The notes: generated from the sequence alone by a model not told the origin. A stretch of DNA of 63,902 nt from Arthrobacter sp. ISL-30 (GCF_018613855.1 NZ_JAGGPK010000019.1:1-63902); one strand, 5' to 3'. Positions 50,377 through 59,769 are shown, counted from the stretch's first letter. Numbers and translations: made by a program.

Positions 50377-51714
50377 TTAGGCCGCCAGCGGCTCCTTGAC
50401 CTTCAGGGGCTCGATCTTGCCCATGACAAAGAGGTAGTTTGCCGCCCCGATCAGCGAAACCACCCCGATCACCGCGAGTGGTGCAATGAAGGATCCCGTC
50501 TGATCCACGAGCACTCCGATCAGAATGGGTGTGAAGATACCGGCAAGGTTCGACGCGAAATTCTGCAGGCCGCCGATGGAACCGACGTGTCGGGAACTGG
50601 GTGCAACGTCCGCCGGAAGGGACCAGATGCCGGTGGCAGCAACGGTCAGGCTCGAGTAGGCAACGGAGAGGAGGGCCAGGGCCATCCACGCTTCCGGAAC
50701 CAGGGCCGCGAACATGATCACAGAGCCGCCGATCAGGCCTCCCGCAATGACTGTCTTCCGGACTTTAGTCACGGAAGCACCGCGCTGCACGGCACGGTCC
50801 GCGAGGTAGCCGCCGAGCCAGCCCATGAGTACGGCGCAGATTCCAGGGATTGCGCCGAAGAAGCCGAGCTTGAGAAGGTCGAACCCGCGCTCCTTCACAA
50901 GGTAGCTGGGAAAGAACGTGATGAAGAAGTAGATAGCGCTATTCAGGCAGAAGAAGCCGAACATCATGCTGAGGATTGTGCGGTACTTAAACAGCGAGCG
51001 CCACGGCAACTTTGCTGCGCCGGCCTCATCGCTGGCCTCGTTGCGGGCGCCACCCTCTTCGATGTAGGCAACTTCCGCAGCATTGGCGCGGGGATGCTCC
51101 TGGGGGCTGCGGTACACCTTCCACCAGACCGCCGCCCAGATGACGCCAGCGAGCCCGATAATAATGAACACCGCATGCCATGACGTGACGGCGACAATCA
51201 AGGTGACGATTGGCAGCGCGATTACGGCTCCAACCCGTGATCCGGAGTCCCAAATGCTTGTGGCGAAGGCACGCTCACGAACCGGGAACCAGGTGGCAAC
51301 CACCTTTGCAGCCGTGCTCGGCGCGGGGCTCTCCCCAACGCCAAGTAGGAATCGCGCCGCGAACAGGGACCAGAAGCCGCGCGCCGCCGCTGTGAGCATG
51401 GTGAAAACGGACCACCAGAGGGCGGCCAGGGCGAAGGACCTGCGAGGGCCTACTTTGTCCACATACCAGCCTGCAGCGAGCTGGCAGAAGTCGTAGGCCC
51501 AGAAAAAGGCGGCAAAGATGAGGCCCTGCTGGGTTGCCGAGAGCTCGAAGTCCTTGCCCATGAAGGGCAGCGCGACGCTCAGGCTGGAACGGTCAAGGTA
51601 GTTGATGCTCAAGCCGACAAAGGCGAGCCAGATGATCACCCACCGCATGCGGGTCATCACGCGGGGATTTTTTGGATTGGAGGCAGGGGCAAGTTTACTT
51701 CCGAGCGCAGTCAT
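50377..51714 (-). CDS. MFS transporter, anion:cation symporter-type sugar-acid importer (445 aa)
   Basis: Twelve-helix importer of the ACS group (ExuT/GudP/tartrate type). MRWVIIWLAFVGLSINYLDR, FAAFFWAYDFCQLAAGWYVD and LGVGESPAPSTAAKVVATWF are close to hexuronate, glucarate and galactonate porters. ATG at 51714 follows GAAGGAGA; an in-frame extension upstream lies in the promoter. It is divergent from the GntR gene, with the GntR-type site 51796-51822 between them, so it probably supplies the aldonate degraded by the enzymes at 52809-56814. Confidence 0.9.
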   Translation of the reverse strand: MTALGSKLAPASNPKNPRVMTRMRWVIIWLAFVGLSINYLDRSSLSVALPFMGKDFELSATQQGLIFAAFFWAYDFCQLAAGWYVDKVGPRRSFALAALWWSVFTMLTAAARGFWSLFAARFLLGVGESPAPSTAAKVVATWFPVRERAFATSIWDSGSRVGAVIALPIVTLIVAVTSWHAVFIIIGLAGVIWAAVWWKVYRSPQEHPRANAAEVAYIEEGGARNEASDEAGAAKLPWRSLFKYRTILSMMFGFFCLNSAIYFFITFFPSYLVKERGFDLLKLGFFGAIPGICAVLMGWLGGYLADRAVQRGASVTKVRKTVIAGGLIGGSVIMFAALVPEAWMALALLSVAYSSLTVAATGIWSLPADVAPSSRHVGSIGGLQNFASNLAGIFTPILIGVLVDQTGSFIAPLAVIGVVSLIGAANYLFVMGKIEPLKVKEPLAA

Positions 51715-51795
51715 GTGGTCTCCTTCGACGTGAACATGGCTTCGGGGTGCATAAGGCACCAGAGGGCAGGAAGACGCCTTTTGCAGCGCCAAAAT

Positions 51796-51822
51796 CGTAT
51801 AGGAATCAAACCAATCATATAG
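51796..51822. promoter_or_regulatory. GntR-type operator in front of the sugar-acid transporter
   Basis: Read on the minus strand it is CTATATGATT-N6-ATTC-CTATACG. It matches the site at 52741-52768 at 21 of 27 positions, including the whole left half. It sits between the divergent transporter and GntR genes. Confidence 0.7.
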
Positions 51823-51936
51823 AAACAATGAATCAGATCAACCCCCTTCCAAAAATGTCCCTAAGCGATGCTGCAGGGCCAGGTGGCTTATGATTCCCAC
51901 AAGCAACATCCCGAGCAGAACCAATGAGGTAACCGC

Positions 51937-52665
51937 GTGCCACCACGTAAGGCGTCCGACGCATCCAAGGGCAAGGCAGCCGTCAGTGACGTTTACGCCG
52001 CCATGCGGGCGTCGATTCTCGAGGGCGAACTGCAACCTGGGGCACGCATCAATATCGACGCAGTCTCCCGCAGCCTTGGAGTCTCGCAGACCCCGGTCCG
52101 CGAAGCCCTTCAGCGCCTCGAAGGGGACAACCTGGTGGTTTACAACCCCGGGCGGGGTTACAGCACCACACCGCTGCTGAGCCTTTCAGAACTCAGGTCG
52201 CTTTTCGAGTTTCGCCTCCTGGTGGAGCCCTGGGCCGCACGCTCAGCTGCCGCGGACCGCCTCGCCAACCCGGCCTCCGCACTTAAGAAGGAACTCTCGG
52301 CATTCCAGGCCATCATGAAATCCAGCGATGACCTGCGCCAGGATCTTGTAGCCCATGACACACGCTTCCATGACACGATCCTGGCCTCGGCCGGAAACCC
52401 GGTGGTGCGCCATGCCTTTGCTCAGACCCACTGCCATCTCCACACCTTCCGGCTGTATCCCGCCGACGTGGACGGCGCCATCACCGTGACGGAGCATTCG
52501 GCCATTCGCGAAGCAATCAGGGCCTGTGAACCGGATCAGGCGGAAGCGGCCATGGCGGACCATATCCGAAACTCGTTTGAACGATTTGCCCGGGCTTTCG
52601 AAGGGCATCCCGAACTCTCTCCCCTCGCGCCAAGCGACCAACCGCGCAAACACATAGTGCGTTGA
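51937..52665 (+). CDS. GntR-family (FCD) regulator of the sugar-acid locus (242 aa)
   Basis: Winged helix at residues 15-80 ([40 protein letters not shown]) and an FCD effector domain with metal-binding His/Asp ([40 protein letters not shown]). It lies between the transporter and the catabolic operon, and two copies of one palindrome flank it, so it most likely represses both until the sugar acid or a breakdown product binds. GTG at 51937 is the start. It ends in a textbook terminator. Confidence 0.92.
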   Translation: MPPRKASDASKGKAAVSDVYAAMRASILEGELQPGARINIDAVSRSLGVSQTPVREALQRLEGDNLVVYNPGRGYSTTPLLSLSELRSLFEFRLLVEPWAARSAAADRLANPASALKKELSAFQAIMKSSDDLRQDLVAHDTRFHDTILASAGNPVVRHAFAQTHCHLHTFRLYPADVDGAITVTEHSAIREAIRACEPDQAEAAMADHIRNSFERFARAFEGHPELSPLAPSDQPRKHIVR

Positions 52666-52670
52666 CTCCA

Positions 52671-52702
52671 AGCCCCGGCCTTCCAAAGGCCGGGGCTTTT
52701 TT
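52671..52702 (+). terminator. rho-independent terminator of the GntR gene
   Basis: AGCCCCGGCCTT / AAGGCCGGGGCT with a three-base loop followed by TTTTTT. It ends the regulator message before the catabolic operon promoter. Confidence 0.9.
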
Positions 52703-52740
52703 ATGGCATCAAACCTCAGGGCTTGATCTGGATCGAAAGT

Positions 52741-52768
52741 CCTATATGATTACTGAAATTCATATAGG
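52741..52768. promoter_or_regulatory. GntR-type operator of the sugar-acid catabolic operon
   Basis: CCTATATGA-N10-TCATATAGG, a perfect 9 bp inverted repeat ending 40 bases before the ATG at 52809. The same sequence in variant form (51796-51822) precedes the transporter, so both are probably bound by the GntR protein encoded between them. Confidence 0.8.
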
Positions 52769-52808
52769 AATCGCTTTTCATTACCGAATCCATCGAGAGA
52801 AGAGATCC

Positions 52809-54155
52809 ATGCCTGCCATTACCTCCGTCAAAACCCAGGACGTCCGTTTCCCCACGTCCTTGGAACTCGACGGTTCCGACGCGGTCAATGTTGACCCCGA
52901 CTACTCCGCCGCTTATGTCGTTATCCGTACAGATGCCGGCGATGAAGGCCACGGCTTTGTCTTCAGCTGCGGGCGCGGCAACGACATCATCATCCACGCC
53001 ATCGATGCCTACGCCCGGCTCCTGCTCGGCCGGGACATCGACGAGCTGATCTACGACCTCGGCAGCGCCTCCAAGCGGCTTATCCATGACTCCCAGTTGC
53101 GCTGGCTCGGGCCTGAAAAGGGCGTTACCCAGATGGCAGCCGGAGCCCTGGTCAGCGCTCTGTGGGACATACGCGCCCGTCGGGAAAACAAGCCCCTTTG
53201 GCTGCTGCTCAGCGAGATGCCGGCAGAGGAGATTGTCGACGTCGTCGACTTCACGCACATCCGCGACGCCCTGAACCCGCAGCAGGCCCTGGACATCCTG
53301 AGGGCCGGAGAAGAAGGCAAGGCAGCCCGCATCGCAGCTCTGAGAGCTGACGGCTACCCTGCCTACACCACCTCGCCGGGCTGGCTGGGCTACAGCGATG
53401 AAAAACTGGTCCGACTCAGCAAGGAAGCCATTGCGGAGGGCTTCTCGATGATCAAGCTCAAGGTCGGCGGCAGCATTGAAGATGACCGCCGCCGCATGGC
53501 GCTGGCCCGCCAAGCCGTGGGAAACCTGCCCATAGCCATCGACGCCAACCAGCGCTGGGAAGTATCCGAAGCGATCGAATGGGTGAACGAGCTCGCAGAA
53601 TTCGATCCCTATTGGATCGAAGAACCCACCAGCACTGACGACGTCCTGGGCCATGCAGACATCCGCAAGGGCGTCGGCCCGGTCCGCGTTGCTACCGGCG
53701 AGGCCGTTGCCAGTCGCATCGTCTTCAAGCAGCTCCTGCAAGCTGGCGCCATCGACGTCCTGCAGCTCGACTCGACGCGCGTGGGCGGGGTCAACGAGAA
53801 CATCGCGAACCTGCTGCTCGCGGCAAAGTTCGGTGTCCCCGTCTGTCCGCATGCAGGCGGCGTCGGGCTGTGTGAACTCGTCCAGCACTTTTCCTTCTTC
53901 GACTACGCCGCAATCACCGGCAGCCAGGAAGGACGCATGATCGAGTACGTTGACCACCTGCACGAGCACTTCGCGGAGCCGGTGCGAATCGTCAACGGCC
54001 GTTACGCCGCGCCCGTCCGTCCCGGCAGTGGCGCGGAAATGCTTAGCGCTTCACGGGCACGCTGGGAATTCCCGGGCGGTGCGGGCTGGCTGGAAGTGGG
54101 CGATCGGGCCGCCGTTACCGGCGCCACCCTTACCCCCATCGGAGCTGCGCGATGA
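52809..54155 (+). CDS. L-fuconate/aldonate dehydratase, mandelate racemase-enolase family (448 aa)
   Basis: Mg-dependent dehydratase turning an aldonate into its 2-keto-3-deoxy acid. SMIKLKVGG supplies the KxK base. Metal ligands follow as Asp in [10 protein letters not shown], Glu in [12 protein letters not shown] and Glu in [11 protein letters not shown]; His in [12 protein letters not shown] is the second base. [20 protein letters not shown] and [20 protein letters not shown] are typical of L-fuconate dehydratase. The following enzymes fit a C5 rather than the C6 route, so a pentonate such as D-arabinonate is also plausible. ATG at 52809. Overlaps the next gene by four bases. Confidence 0.9.
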   Translation: MPAITSVKTQDVRFPTSLELDGSDAVNVDPDYSAAYVVIRTDAGDEGHGFVFSCGRGNDIIIHAIDAYARLLLGRDIDELIYDLGSASKRLIHDSQLRWLGPEKGVTQMAAGALVSALWDIRARRENKPLWLLLSEMPAEEIVDVVDFTHIRDALNPQQALDILRAGEEGKAARIAALRADGYPAYTTSPGWLGYSDEKLVRLSKEAIAEGFSMIKLKVGGSIEDDRRRMALARQAVGNLPIAIDANQRWEVSEAIEWVNELAEFDPYWIEEPTSTDDVLGHADIRKGVGPVRVATGEAVASRIVFKQLLQAGAIDVLQLDSTRVGGVNENIANLLLAAKFGVPVCPHAGGVGLCELVQHFSFFDYAAITGSQEGRMIEYVDHLHEHFAEPVRIVNGRYAAPVRPGSGAEMLSASRARWEFPGGAGWLEVGDRAAVTGATLTPIGAAR

Positions 54156-55660
54156 CCGCCGGCATGACAACCACAAGCATCGAGGATGTCGATTCCACGG
54201 TGAAGGCGGGACACGCTGCCTTCGAAAAGGGGCGGACTGCCGATCCGGCTACGCGGGCGGAATGGCTTGAGGCCATCGCCGGCGCACTGGCGGACAACGC
54301 CGCTCCGCTCGTGGAAACGGCCGGGCGGGAGACCCACCTCGCCACTGCACGCCTTGAGGGTGAGCTGAAGCGGACCATCTTCCAGCTCAGGCTCTTCGCC
54401 GAGGAGATCCGCCAGGGGGAGCACTTCGACGCGACCATCGACCATGAGGATGGCGAGTGGGGCATGGGCCCGCGCCCGGACCTGCGCCGGTTCAACGTTC
54501 CCCTGGGAGTGGTGGGCGTCTTCGGCGCTTCCAACTTCCCCTTCGCTTTCAGCGTCATGGGCGGAGACAGTGCCTCCGCCCTTGCCGCGGGCTGCGCCGT
54601 GGTACACAAGGCGCATGACGGACACCTGGAACTGGCCCTCCGTACGGCCGAAACGGTGGTTGCCGCCCTCGACGCCGCAGGTGCACCCTCAGGCCTGTTC
54701 TCCCTCGTTACTGGACGGGCTGCAGCCGAGGCGCTGGTGGATCATCCGCTAGTCAAGGCCATCGGCTTCACGGGTTCGACGGCGGGCGGCCGCGCCCTGT
54801 TCAACCGCACGGCCGCCAGGCCTGAGCCCATCCCGTTCTATGGCGAACTTGGTGGCATCAACGCGGTCTTTGTCACGGAAAGTGCGTGGGCAGCGCGCAG
54901 AAGCGAGATCATCACCGGCTACGCCGGCTCCTTCACCCTGGGGATGGGCCAGTTCTGCACCAAGCCCGGCCTGCTGTTTGTGCCCGGCGGGCACACGGCC
55001 GGCATCCGGGCAACCCTTGCCCAGGCCTTGGCAGGCTTCGAACCCGCACCGCTGCTCAGCGAAAGATTGCATGGCGGCTTCCGGGAGGCCGTGGAACACC
55101 TTCGCGCCAATGACGCGATCGATGTGCTGCTGGACGGCGACTTCGCGGCCGAGCCCTCCCCCACGGTCCTGCACACGACTTCCGAGGCCCTCCGGCGGGA
55201 TCCCTCCATCCTGCACCAGGAGATGTTCGGGCCGGCGAGCGTCGTCGTCGAATATGGTGACCAGTCTGAGCTTCCTGGGCTGGCGGAGCTACTGGAGGGG
55301 CAACTGACCACCACTGTCCACGCGGAAGCGGAGGACGACGTCGCCGAACTCACCGAACGACTCGCCGACACCAGCGGCCGGCTGCTGTGGAACGGCTGGC
55401 CCACCGGCGTTACCGTGAGCTACGCCCAGCACCACGGCGGACCCTTTCCCGCGACGACGTCGAACACGACGTCGGTTGGCACCGCGGCCATCCGCCGCTT
55501 CCTGCGCCCGGTGTCCTACCAGTCGTTTCCCGCCGACCGGCTGCCGGAGCCGCTGCGCGATGAAAATCCGTGGAGGATCCCGCAAAGGGTTGACGGGGTG
55601 TGGAATCGGCCTGTACGGGAATCCGCTTCGCGAGACGTTGAACAGGAGGTCGGGGCGTGA
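54152..55660 (+). CDS. 2,5-dioxovalerate (alpha-ketoglutarate semialdehyde) dehydrogenase-type ALDH (502 aa)
   Basis: NAD(P)-dependent aldehyde dehydrogenase of the subgroup that oxidises alpha-ketoglutarate semialdehyde to 2-oxoglutarate, the last step of non-phosphorylating pentose and sugar-acid routes. Subgroup features are [40 protein letters not shown], active-site Glu232 in FYGELGGIN and nucleophile Cys269 in [13 protein letters not shown] overlap with the dehydratase and GTGA overlap with the next gene show one operon. Confidence 0.9.
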   Translation: MTAGMTTTSIEDVDSTVKAGHAAFEKGRTADPATRAEWLEAIAGALADNAAPLVETAGRETHLATARLEGELKRTIFQLRLFAEEIRQGEHFDATIDHEDGEWGMGPRPDLRRFNVPLGVVGVFGASNFPFAFSVMGGDSASALAAGCAVVHKAHDGHLELALRTAETVVAALDAAGAPSGLFSLVTGRAAAEALVDHPLVKAIGFTGSTAGGRALFNRTAARPEPIPFYGELGGINAVFVTESAWAARRSEIITGYAGSFTLGMGQFCTKPGLLFVPGGHTAGIRATLAQALAGFEPAPLLSERLHGGFREAVEHLRANDAIDVLLDGDFAAEPSPTVLHTTSEALRRDPSILHQEMFGPASVVVEYGDQSELPGLAELLEGQLTTTVHAEAEDDVAELTERLADTSGRLLWNGWPTGVTVSYAQHHGGPFPATTSNTTSVGTAAIRRFLRPVSYQSFPADRLPEPLRDENPWRIPQRVDGVWNRPVRESASRDVEQEVGA

Positions 55661-56814
55661 GCACATTTGTGGATGCGGCAGCTGTTCTTCCTGAGGATGC
55701 TGATGCTGTGCTGATCGGTCGGATCTGGGACGTGGAAGCGTCCGTGCCTCGTGTAGTCGCGGTCCGCGGCAGGGACGTCTTTGACCTTCAGCACCTGGCC
55801 AGCACCGTTTCCGATTTGCTTGAGCGCCCGGGACTGCTCGCGGACGTTCGCGCTGCCATGACTGCACCGCGCTGGGCAACAGCCGACGTCGTCAACGCCT
55901 CCCTCGCGCACGACACCGTCCAGCCGCATTTCCTGGCGCCCGTGGACCTGCAAGTCATCAAGGCGTGCGGTGTGACATTCGTTGACAGCATGATCGAGCG
56001 CGTCATCGAAGAACGCTGTGCGGGTGACTCCGGACGAGCGGAGGAAATGCGTCGACTCGTAGGTGAGGCCCTCGGCGGAAGCATCCAGGATGTCCGTCCG
56101 GGCTCCCCTGAAGCCGCCGAGGCAAAGCGTGTCCTGATCGCCGAAGGGCTGTGGTCGCAGTACCTTGAAGTCGGCATTGGACCGGATCCAGAGGTCTTCA
56201 CCAAGGCTCCTGTACTGTCCTCGGTGGGCCTGGGCGCCGGAATCGGCATTCCATCCTTCTCCTCCTGGAACAACCCGGAGCCGGAACTCGTGCTAATTGC
56301 TACGTCACGGGGCAGGGTTGTTGGCGCGACATTGGGCAACGACGTCAACCTGCGGGACGTCGAGGGCAGAAGCGCACTGCTGCTCGGCAAAGCGAAGGAC
56401 AACAACGCCTCGAGCGCCCTTGGCCCCTTCATTCGGCTCTTCGACGGATCGTTCACCCTGGATACCTTGCGGAAGGAAGAGATCATGCTCCGCGTCGAGG
56501 GCGCAGACGGCTTCATCATGGAAGGCCGCAACACCGTGGCGCGGATCAGCCGTCCCTTTGAGGAACTGGTGGGGGCAACCTTCGGACCTCACCACCAGTA
56601 CCCGGACGGCTTCGCCCTCTATACGGGAACCCTCTTCGCGCCGACCCAGGACCGGGACGAGCCGGGCCAGGGTTTCACGCACAAAATGGGTGATGTGGTC
56701 ACCATTCGCAGCCGTAATCTGGGAGCACTGGTGAACACGGTGGCTCCGGCGGAGGAGCTTCCCGAGTGGACCTACGGCCTGCGACGGCTACTGCATAGAG
56801 TGTCCGCCTCCTGA
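55657..56814 (+). CDS. FAH-family enzyme, probable 2-keto-3-deoxy-pentonate dehydratase (385 aa)
   Basis: Large FAH-family protein of the type that dehydrates 2-keto-3-deoxy-D-arabinonate or L-arabinonate/xylonate to alpha-ketoglutarate semialdehyde (KdaD/AraD1/XylX relatives). The segment VIKACGVTFVDSMIERVIEE is typical. The metal site is suggested by EPELVLIATSRGRVVGATLG and NDVNLRDVEGRSALLLGKAK, and GPHHQYPDGFALYTGTLFAP follows. Being next to the semialdehyde dehydrogenase fits exactly. Assignment to this reaction rather than diketo-acid hydrolysis is inferred from family and context. Confidence 0.85.
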   Translation: MSTFVDAAAVLPEDADAVLIGRIWDVEASVPRVVAVRGRDVFDLQHLASTVSDLLERPGLLADVRAAMTAPRWATADVVNASLAHDTVQPHFLAPVDLQVIKACGVTFVDSMIERVIEERCAGDSGRAEEMRRLVGEALGGSIQDVRPGSPEAAEAKRVLIAEGLWSQYLEVGIGPDPEVFTKAPVLSSVGLGAGIGIPSFSSWNNPEPELVLIATSRGRVVGATLGNDVNLRDVEGRSALLLGKAKDNNASSALGPFIRLFDGSFTLDTLRKEEIMLRVEGADGFIMEGRNTVARISRPFEELVGATFGPHHQYPDGFALYTGTLFAPTQDRDEPGQGFTHKMGDVVTIRSRNLGALVNTVAPAEELPEWTYGLRRLLHRVSAS

Positions 56815-56977
56815 GTCGGCGAGGACTGCGGGAGCGGTGCTGTATGTATTGGGCTGGGCTGTGTTTATTGGGCTGGGGCGTCCGGGTGTACCCGGGCGGC
56901 CCAGCCCACGTCGGCATGCTCTCGACTGGACGGTGGCCGCGGGCGTATCGTAGTGACACTGCCTGGGGGGTGAATCG

Positions 56978-57898
56978 TTGAGCGGCTGCCTGCGCATTGC
57001 TCTTATTCGCGGTCTGCGACCGCTCTTCCTTGCTGCCCTGGCCGCATTGGCCTGGCTGGTTTTCGGAGCCGGGACTGCGAGCGCCGCCACAGCCGAATCC
57101 GGCTCAAGCCTCAACCTCAGCTCCGGAGCTGTCACGTCTGACGGCCCTGCCGCTTCCGACCCTTCAGTGGTCCAGGTCCTGCCGCTTTCTTCCGCCAATG
57201 CCGCACCTCCGGTTACGGAGGTTGTCGGCGCCGTCGTCCCGGTCACGGAAGTTGTCGGCGTCGTCGCCCCGGTTGTGGGCGCCGCGGCCCCGATTACGGA
57301 AGTTGTCGGCGTCGTCGAAAGCAGTACGGAGGGACTCGTCGGTGCGGTAGACGCCTTGGTAGCGCCTGTGCTGTCCAACACGTCATTGCCGACGGTCCCG
57401 GCGGTGCGTCCTCCGGTTCCGCTCCCGCAGGTAGCCATTGAGCTTCCGGTTCTGCCACCTCGGCCTGACCGGACGCAGCTGCCACGGACCCTGGAAACGG
57501 CCCCTGTTCCGCTGCACTCACAGCAAACGCCTGAGGAAGCCACGTCCGAAGCAGCCCCTGGCCCGTCCCTTCCCTTGACTGGGTCGGAGGGCCTTCCCGC
57601 GAGCGCTTTGGCGCTATTCACAGCCTCACCTGCCGCAACTCCGCCGGCAACATCAGCCAGCGCCACTACCTATGCCCCGCCGGATAAACAACCTGCTCCA
57701 ATTCCCTTCCAACTGGCCGACCAGCAGGGATTATCGCCGTCCGGCTCATCCGGGAACGGTGGCATTGCCCCGCCCGGTGCAGCGGACGTCACCAGCGCAT
57801 GGTCTGCCCCCGCAGCAACCCATAGCGGGCAAATCCCTGACAGCGCCCTGCAAGCACCCCCCGCTCCGTCTTTTGATCCGGGGTCTCGCCCCGACTGA
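56978..57898 (+). CDS. secreted Ala/Pro/Val-rich repeat protein (306 aa)
   Basis: A signal peptide (Arg-containing start, hydrophobic core LFLAALAALAWLVFGAG, cleavage near TASAATA) is followed by a low-complexity protein. Residues about 70-115 contain short repeats of the type PVTEVVGAVVPVTEVVGVVA, then a Pro-rich section and a Ser/Gly/Pro-rich tail. An internal LPLTG near residue 200 is not followed by a proper anchor helix and basic tail. TTG at 56978 follows GGGGGG. It is likely exported into the wall or medium. Function unknown. Confidence 0.78.
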   Translation: MSGCLRIALIRGLRPLFLAALAALAWLVFGAGTASAATAESGSSLNLSSGAVTSDGPAASDPSVVQVLPLSSANAAPPVTEVVGAVVPVTEVVGVVAPVVGAAAPITEVVGVVESSTEGLVGAVDALVAPVLSNTSLPTVPAVRPPVPLPQVAIELPVLPPRPDRTQLPRTLETAPVPLHSQQTPEEATSEAAPGPSLPLTGSEGLPASALALFTASPAATPPATSASATTYAPPDKQPAPIPFQLADQQGLSPSGSSGNGGIAPPGAADVTSAWSAPAATHSGQIPDSALQAPPAPSFDPGSRPD

Positions 57899-57909
57899 AC
57901 GGGTCAACT

Positions 57910-58356
57910 CTGCCTTCAATGAGGCAGAAACGACCTCCTGACGCCGTTCGCGTCAGAAATCACCGTTTAGTCAGGAGACAGCCATGTCCATTGGCACACA
58001 ACTTCTTTGTGTCCAAACCAGGGCCATCCAATTCCGGAGCCAGTCCAATAGCACATCAGCCCGAATCGGCTGGTGGCCGGCTGCGCCTTCCCAAAAAGTC
58101 GGCAACTGGCCGGATCCCATGCAGGGTGCAGGCAGCTTGCCGTAGCAAGCCTGCCCCGTGACAGGGACGCGAGGCCACTCACCCAAGACGTTGTGCCTGC
58201 GCCATCGCTGGGGGATGGCTCAGGCACAACCCATCGCTTGGAGAGCCTGAGCGCCAAGCTCAGATCGAAAACGAGCAGCACAGATCGAAAACAAGCATCG
58301 ACTGCTGAGAAACCGCCCTTTCAAGGGTCAAAACGGCCGTTTCTCAACAGTCGATG
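57910..58356. other. hairpin-rich gap between convergent genes
   Basis: This stretch holds a series of stems: 57910-57927 (CTGCCT/AGGCAG), 57938-57956 (CTGACGC/GCGTCAG), 57991-58013, 58135-58150 (GCTTGC/GCAAGC), 58190-58230 (17 bp, one mismatch) and 58296-58356 (22 bp, two mismatches). There is also a direct repeat CAGATCGAAAAC at 58261 and 58281. No protein gene is convincing. The last stem is correctly placed to terminate the minus-strand gene ending at 58370. Confidence 0.6.
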
Positions 58357-58369
58357 TTGGGGTTGGGCG

Positions 58370-58837
58370 TTACTGGCCGCCTTCAACCCGGCTACGGTCC
58401 CGCAGAGCGTCGGCATCGGTAGCCGCGCCGCTTGTTGTACCGGTGGTCGTGGCGCCGGTTGTTGTGGTGCCGCTTGTGGTGGCGCCGCCCTCATCCGTCC
58501 AGTCATGCCCGGAGGCGTCCTTCCGTGACGGATCAAAAATGACGTCATCCCGGCGATCCGGACGGGACGAATCCTTGTTCTGGGCGTCGTGCGATCCGGG
58601 GACGATTGAGCCGGCAGCGGCGGTGGCCTTTTTGGCCGCTGCAGCCACCTTGTCCACAACCTCCGGCGCCTTGTGCTTCACCGTTTCCGCGGCGTCGTGC
58701 ACCTGATGCTGCACAGCCGGACTCCGCCAGACAGCCCCAGCCTGATCCTTGAACTTACGGAATGCGGCCTGCCCCTGGCGCGACCACATAACATATCCGG
58801 CTGCCAGTCCTGCGCCGAACATGAGCTTCCCTTTCAT
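58370..58837 (-). CDS. YtxH-like small membrane-associated protein (155 aa)
   Basis: Starts MKGKLMFGAGLAAGYVMWSR, a short Gly/Ala helix of the YtxH type. Then comes an amphipathic helical section (QGQAAFRKFKDQAGAVWRSP, VHDAAETVKHKAPEVVDKVA) and a polar Thr/Gly-rich tail with TTSGTTTTGATTTGTTSGAA. ATG at 58837 follows GGAAG. Such proteins are membrane-linked and often stress-induced. The precise role is unknown. A long hairpin lies right behind it. Confidence 0.75.
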   Translation of the reverse strand: MKGKLMFGAGLAAGYVMWSRQGQAAFRKFKDQAGAVWRSPAVQHQVHDAAETVKHKAPEVVDKVAAAAKKATAAAGSIVPGSHDAQNKDSSRPDRRDDVIFDPSRKDASGHDWTDEGGATTSGTTTTGATTTGTTSGAATDADALRDRSRVEGGQ

Positions 58838-59023
58838 GGAACTTCCTTTCGTAGGACGGCCAAGTACCTAAGACCCTAGTCACACTTACCGTCAACTGTC
58901 ACGGCTGCCCGTGAGCAATCGATTAAAGGGACACCTTGGATGCTAAGTAGCCTTATCTTATCTCGCGAAAGCGTCGAAGGCCCCTCCGCCTGGACACACC
59001 TCCCGTGAGGTTAGGCTGATCCC

Positions 59024-59470
59024 ATGGCACTCATAGCTCCCCGAGTGGCGGCTGCCCTGCCCGCCACCGATGCCCGCGACCTCTCCCGTGCGCTACAGGA
59101 CAGTCATGACGTGACGGTCTTCGTTGACGGGACTGTCCACAGGCTTCCCGGCGAGGCGCGGGACGCCGTCGTCGACCTCCTGCAGCGAATGGCGCGTGGC
59201 GAAGCCGTAACGGTAAGCAGCGTTCAGGAGCTGCTCACCACCTCCCAGGCCGCCGAACTCGCGGGAATCTCCCACACCTACTTGCGGAACATGACGGATC
59301 GCGGGGAGATCCCCGTGGAGTACCGTGGTTCGCATCGAAGGATACGCCTGGCGGACATCATGGAATGGCTGGAGACGCAGAAGCGCAACAGGATTGCGGC
59401 TGGCGCACTCGATGCCGCTGCCGACGCCGATGACCCTTTGAATAATGACACCGAAGCCACTCCAAAATGA
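59024..59470 (+). CDS. excisionase-type DNA-binding antitoxin without its toxin (148 aa)
   Basis: N-terminal antitoxin-like region (TDARDLSRALQDSHDVTVFV, then a VDGTVHRLPGEARDAVVDLL segment) and a C-terminal MerR/excisionase-type helix-turn-helix (LTTSQAAELAGISHTYLRNM, EIPVEYRGSHRRIRLADIME). Relatives are antitoxins encoded directly before PIN-domain toxins, with an ATGA overlap. Here the overlapping frame is ATG-ACG-GAG-TGA, three codons, so the toxin is missing. The protein may remain as an orphan DNA-binding repressor. Confidence 0.82.
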   Translation: MALIAPRVAAALPATDARDLSRALQDSHDVTVFVDGTVHRLPGEARDAVVDLLQRMARGEAVTVSSVQELLTTSQAAELAGISHTYLRNMTDRGEIPVEYRGSHRRIRLADIMEWLETQKRNRIAAGALDAAADADDPLNNDTEATPK

Positions 59471-59522
59471 CGGAGTGATAAGGATCAAGCAACGATCCAC
59501 GGCAACCGGATGGAGCCCCTAA

Positions 59523-59535
59523 AACGCGGGGTTAC
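59523..59535. repeat. solitary arm of palindromic family 2
   Basis: AACGCGGGGTTAC is identical to the left arm of copy 2 (23035-23047), but I find no matching right arm nearby. It lies nine bases before the GTG start of the small membrane protein gene. It may be a truncated copy or a chance match. Confidence 0.35.
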
Positions 59536-59544
59536 CCTTATTCG

Positions 59545-59769
59545 GTGGGCAAATTCAAGGGGTGGCATATAGTAGCCGGGCTTGCAGCCATGGCAGTCAC
59601 TTCCGCCCTCGGTTCCGCCATGGGACTGAACTTTGTGGGGACCTTCATGTTCGGCTGCGTAGCGTTCGTTGCCGTCGCGCTGTGGGTGGAGGCCCGGATT
59701 GCCCGACGTCGGCGCTCGGCTTCGACCCTTGACTCGCCTTTGGATACCGGCGAGAGTCCGCACGAGTAG
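59545..59769 (+). CDS. small membrane protein (74 aa)
   Basis: Two predicted helices (WHIVAGLAAMAVTSALGSAM and FVGTFMFGCVAFVAVALWVE) and a basic then acidic tail (RIARRRRSASTLDSP). GTG at 59545 is the only sensible start. It has no strong ribosome site. I do not recognise the family. Composition and the two clear helices support a real gene. Confidence 0.6.
   Translation: MGKFKGWHIVAGLAAMAVTSALGSAMGLNFVGTFMFGCVAFVAVALWVEARIARRRRSASTLDSPLDTGESPHE

Noticed and set aside
57560..57640. LPLTG as a sortase anchor in the secreted repeat protein
   Set aside because: The motif is about 100 residues from the C-terminus and lacks the following long hydrophobic helix and basic tail.
57984..58145. A 53-codon frame behind AGGAGA in the hairpin-rich gap
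   Set aside because: The ribosome site is good, but the frame crosses two hairpins and the peptide resembles nothing I know. It could be real, but support is too thin.
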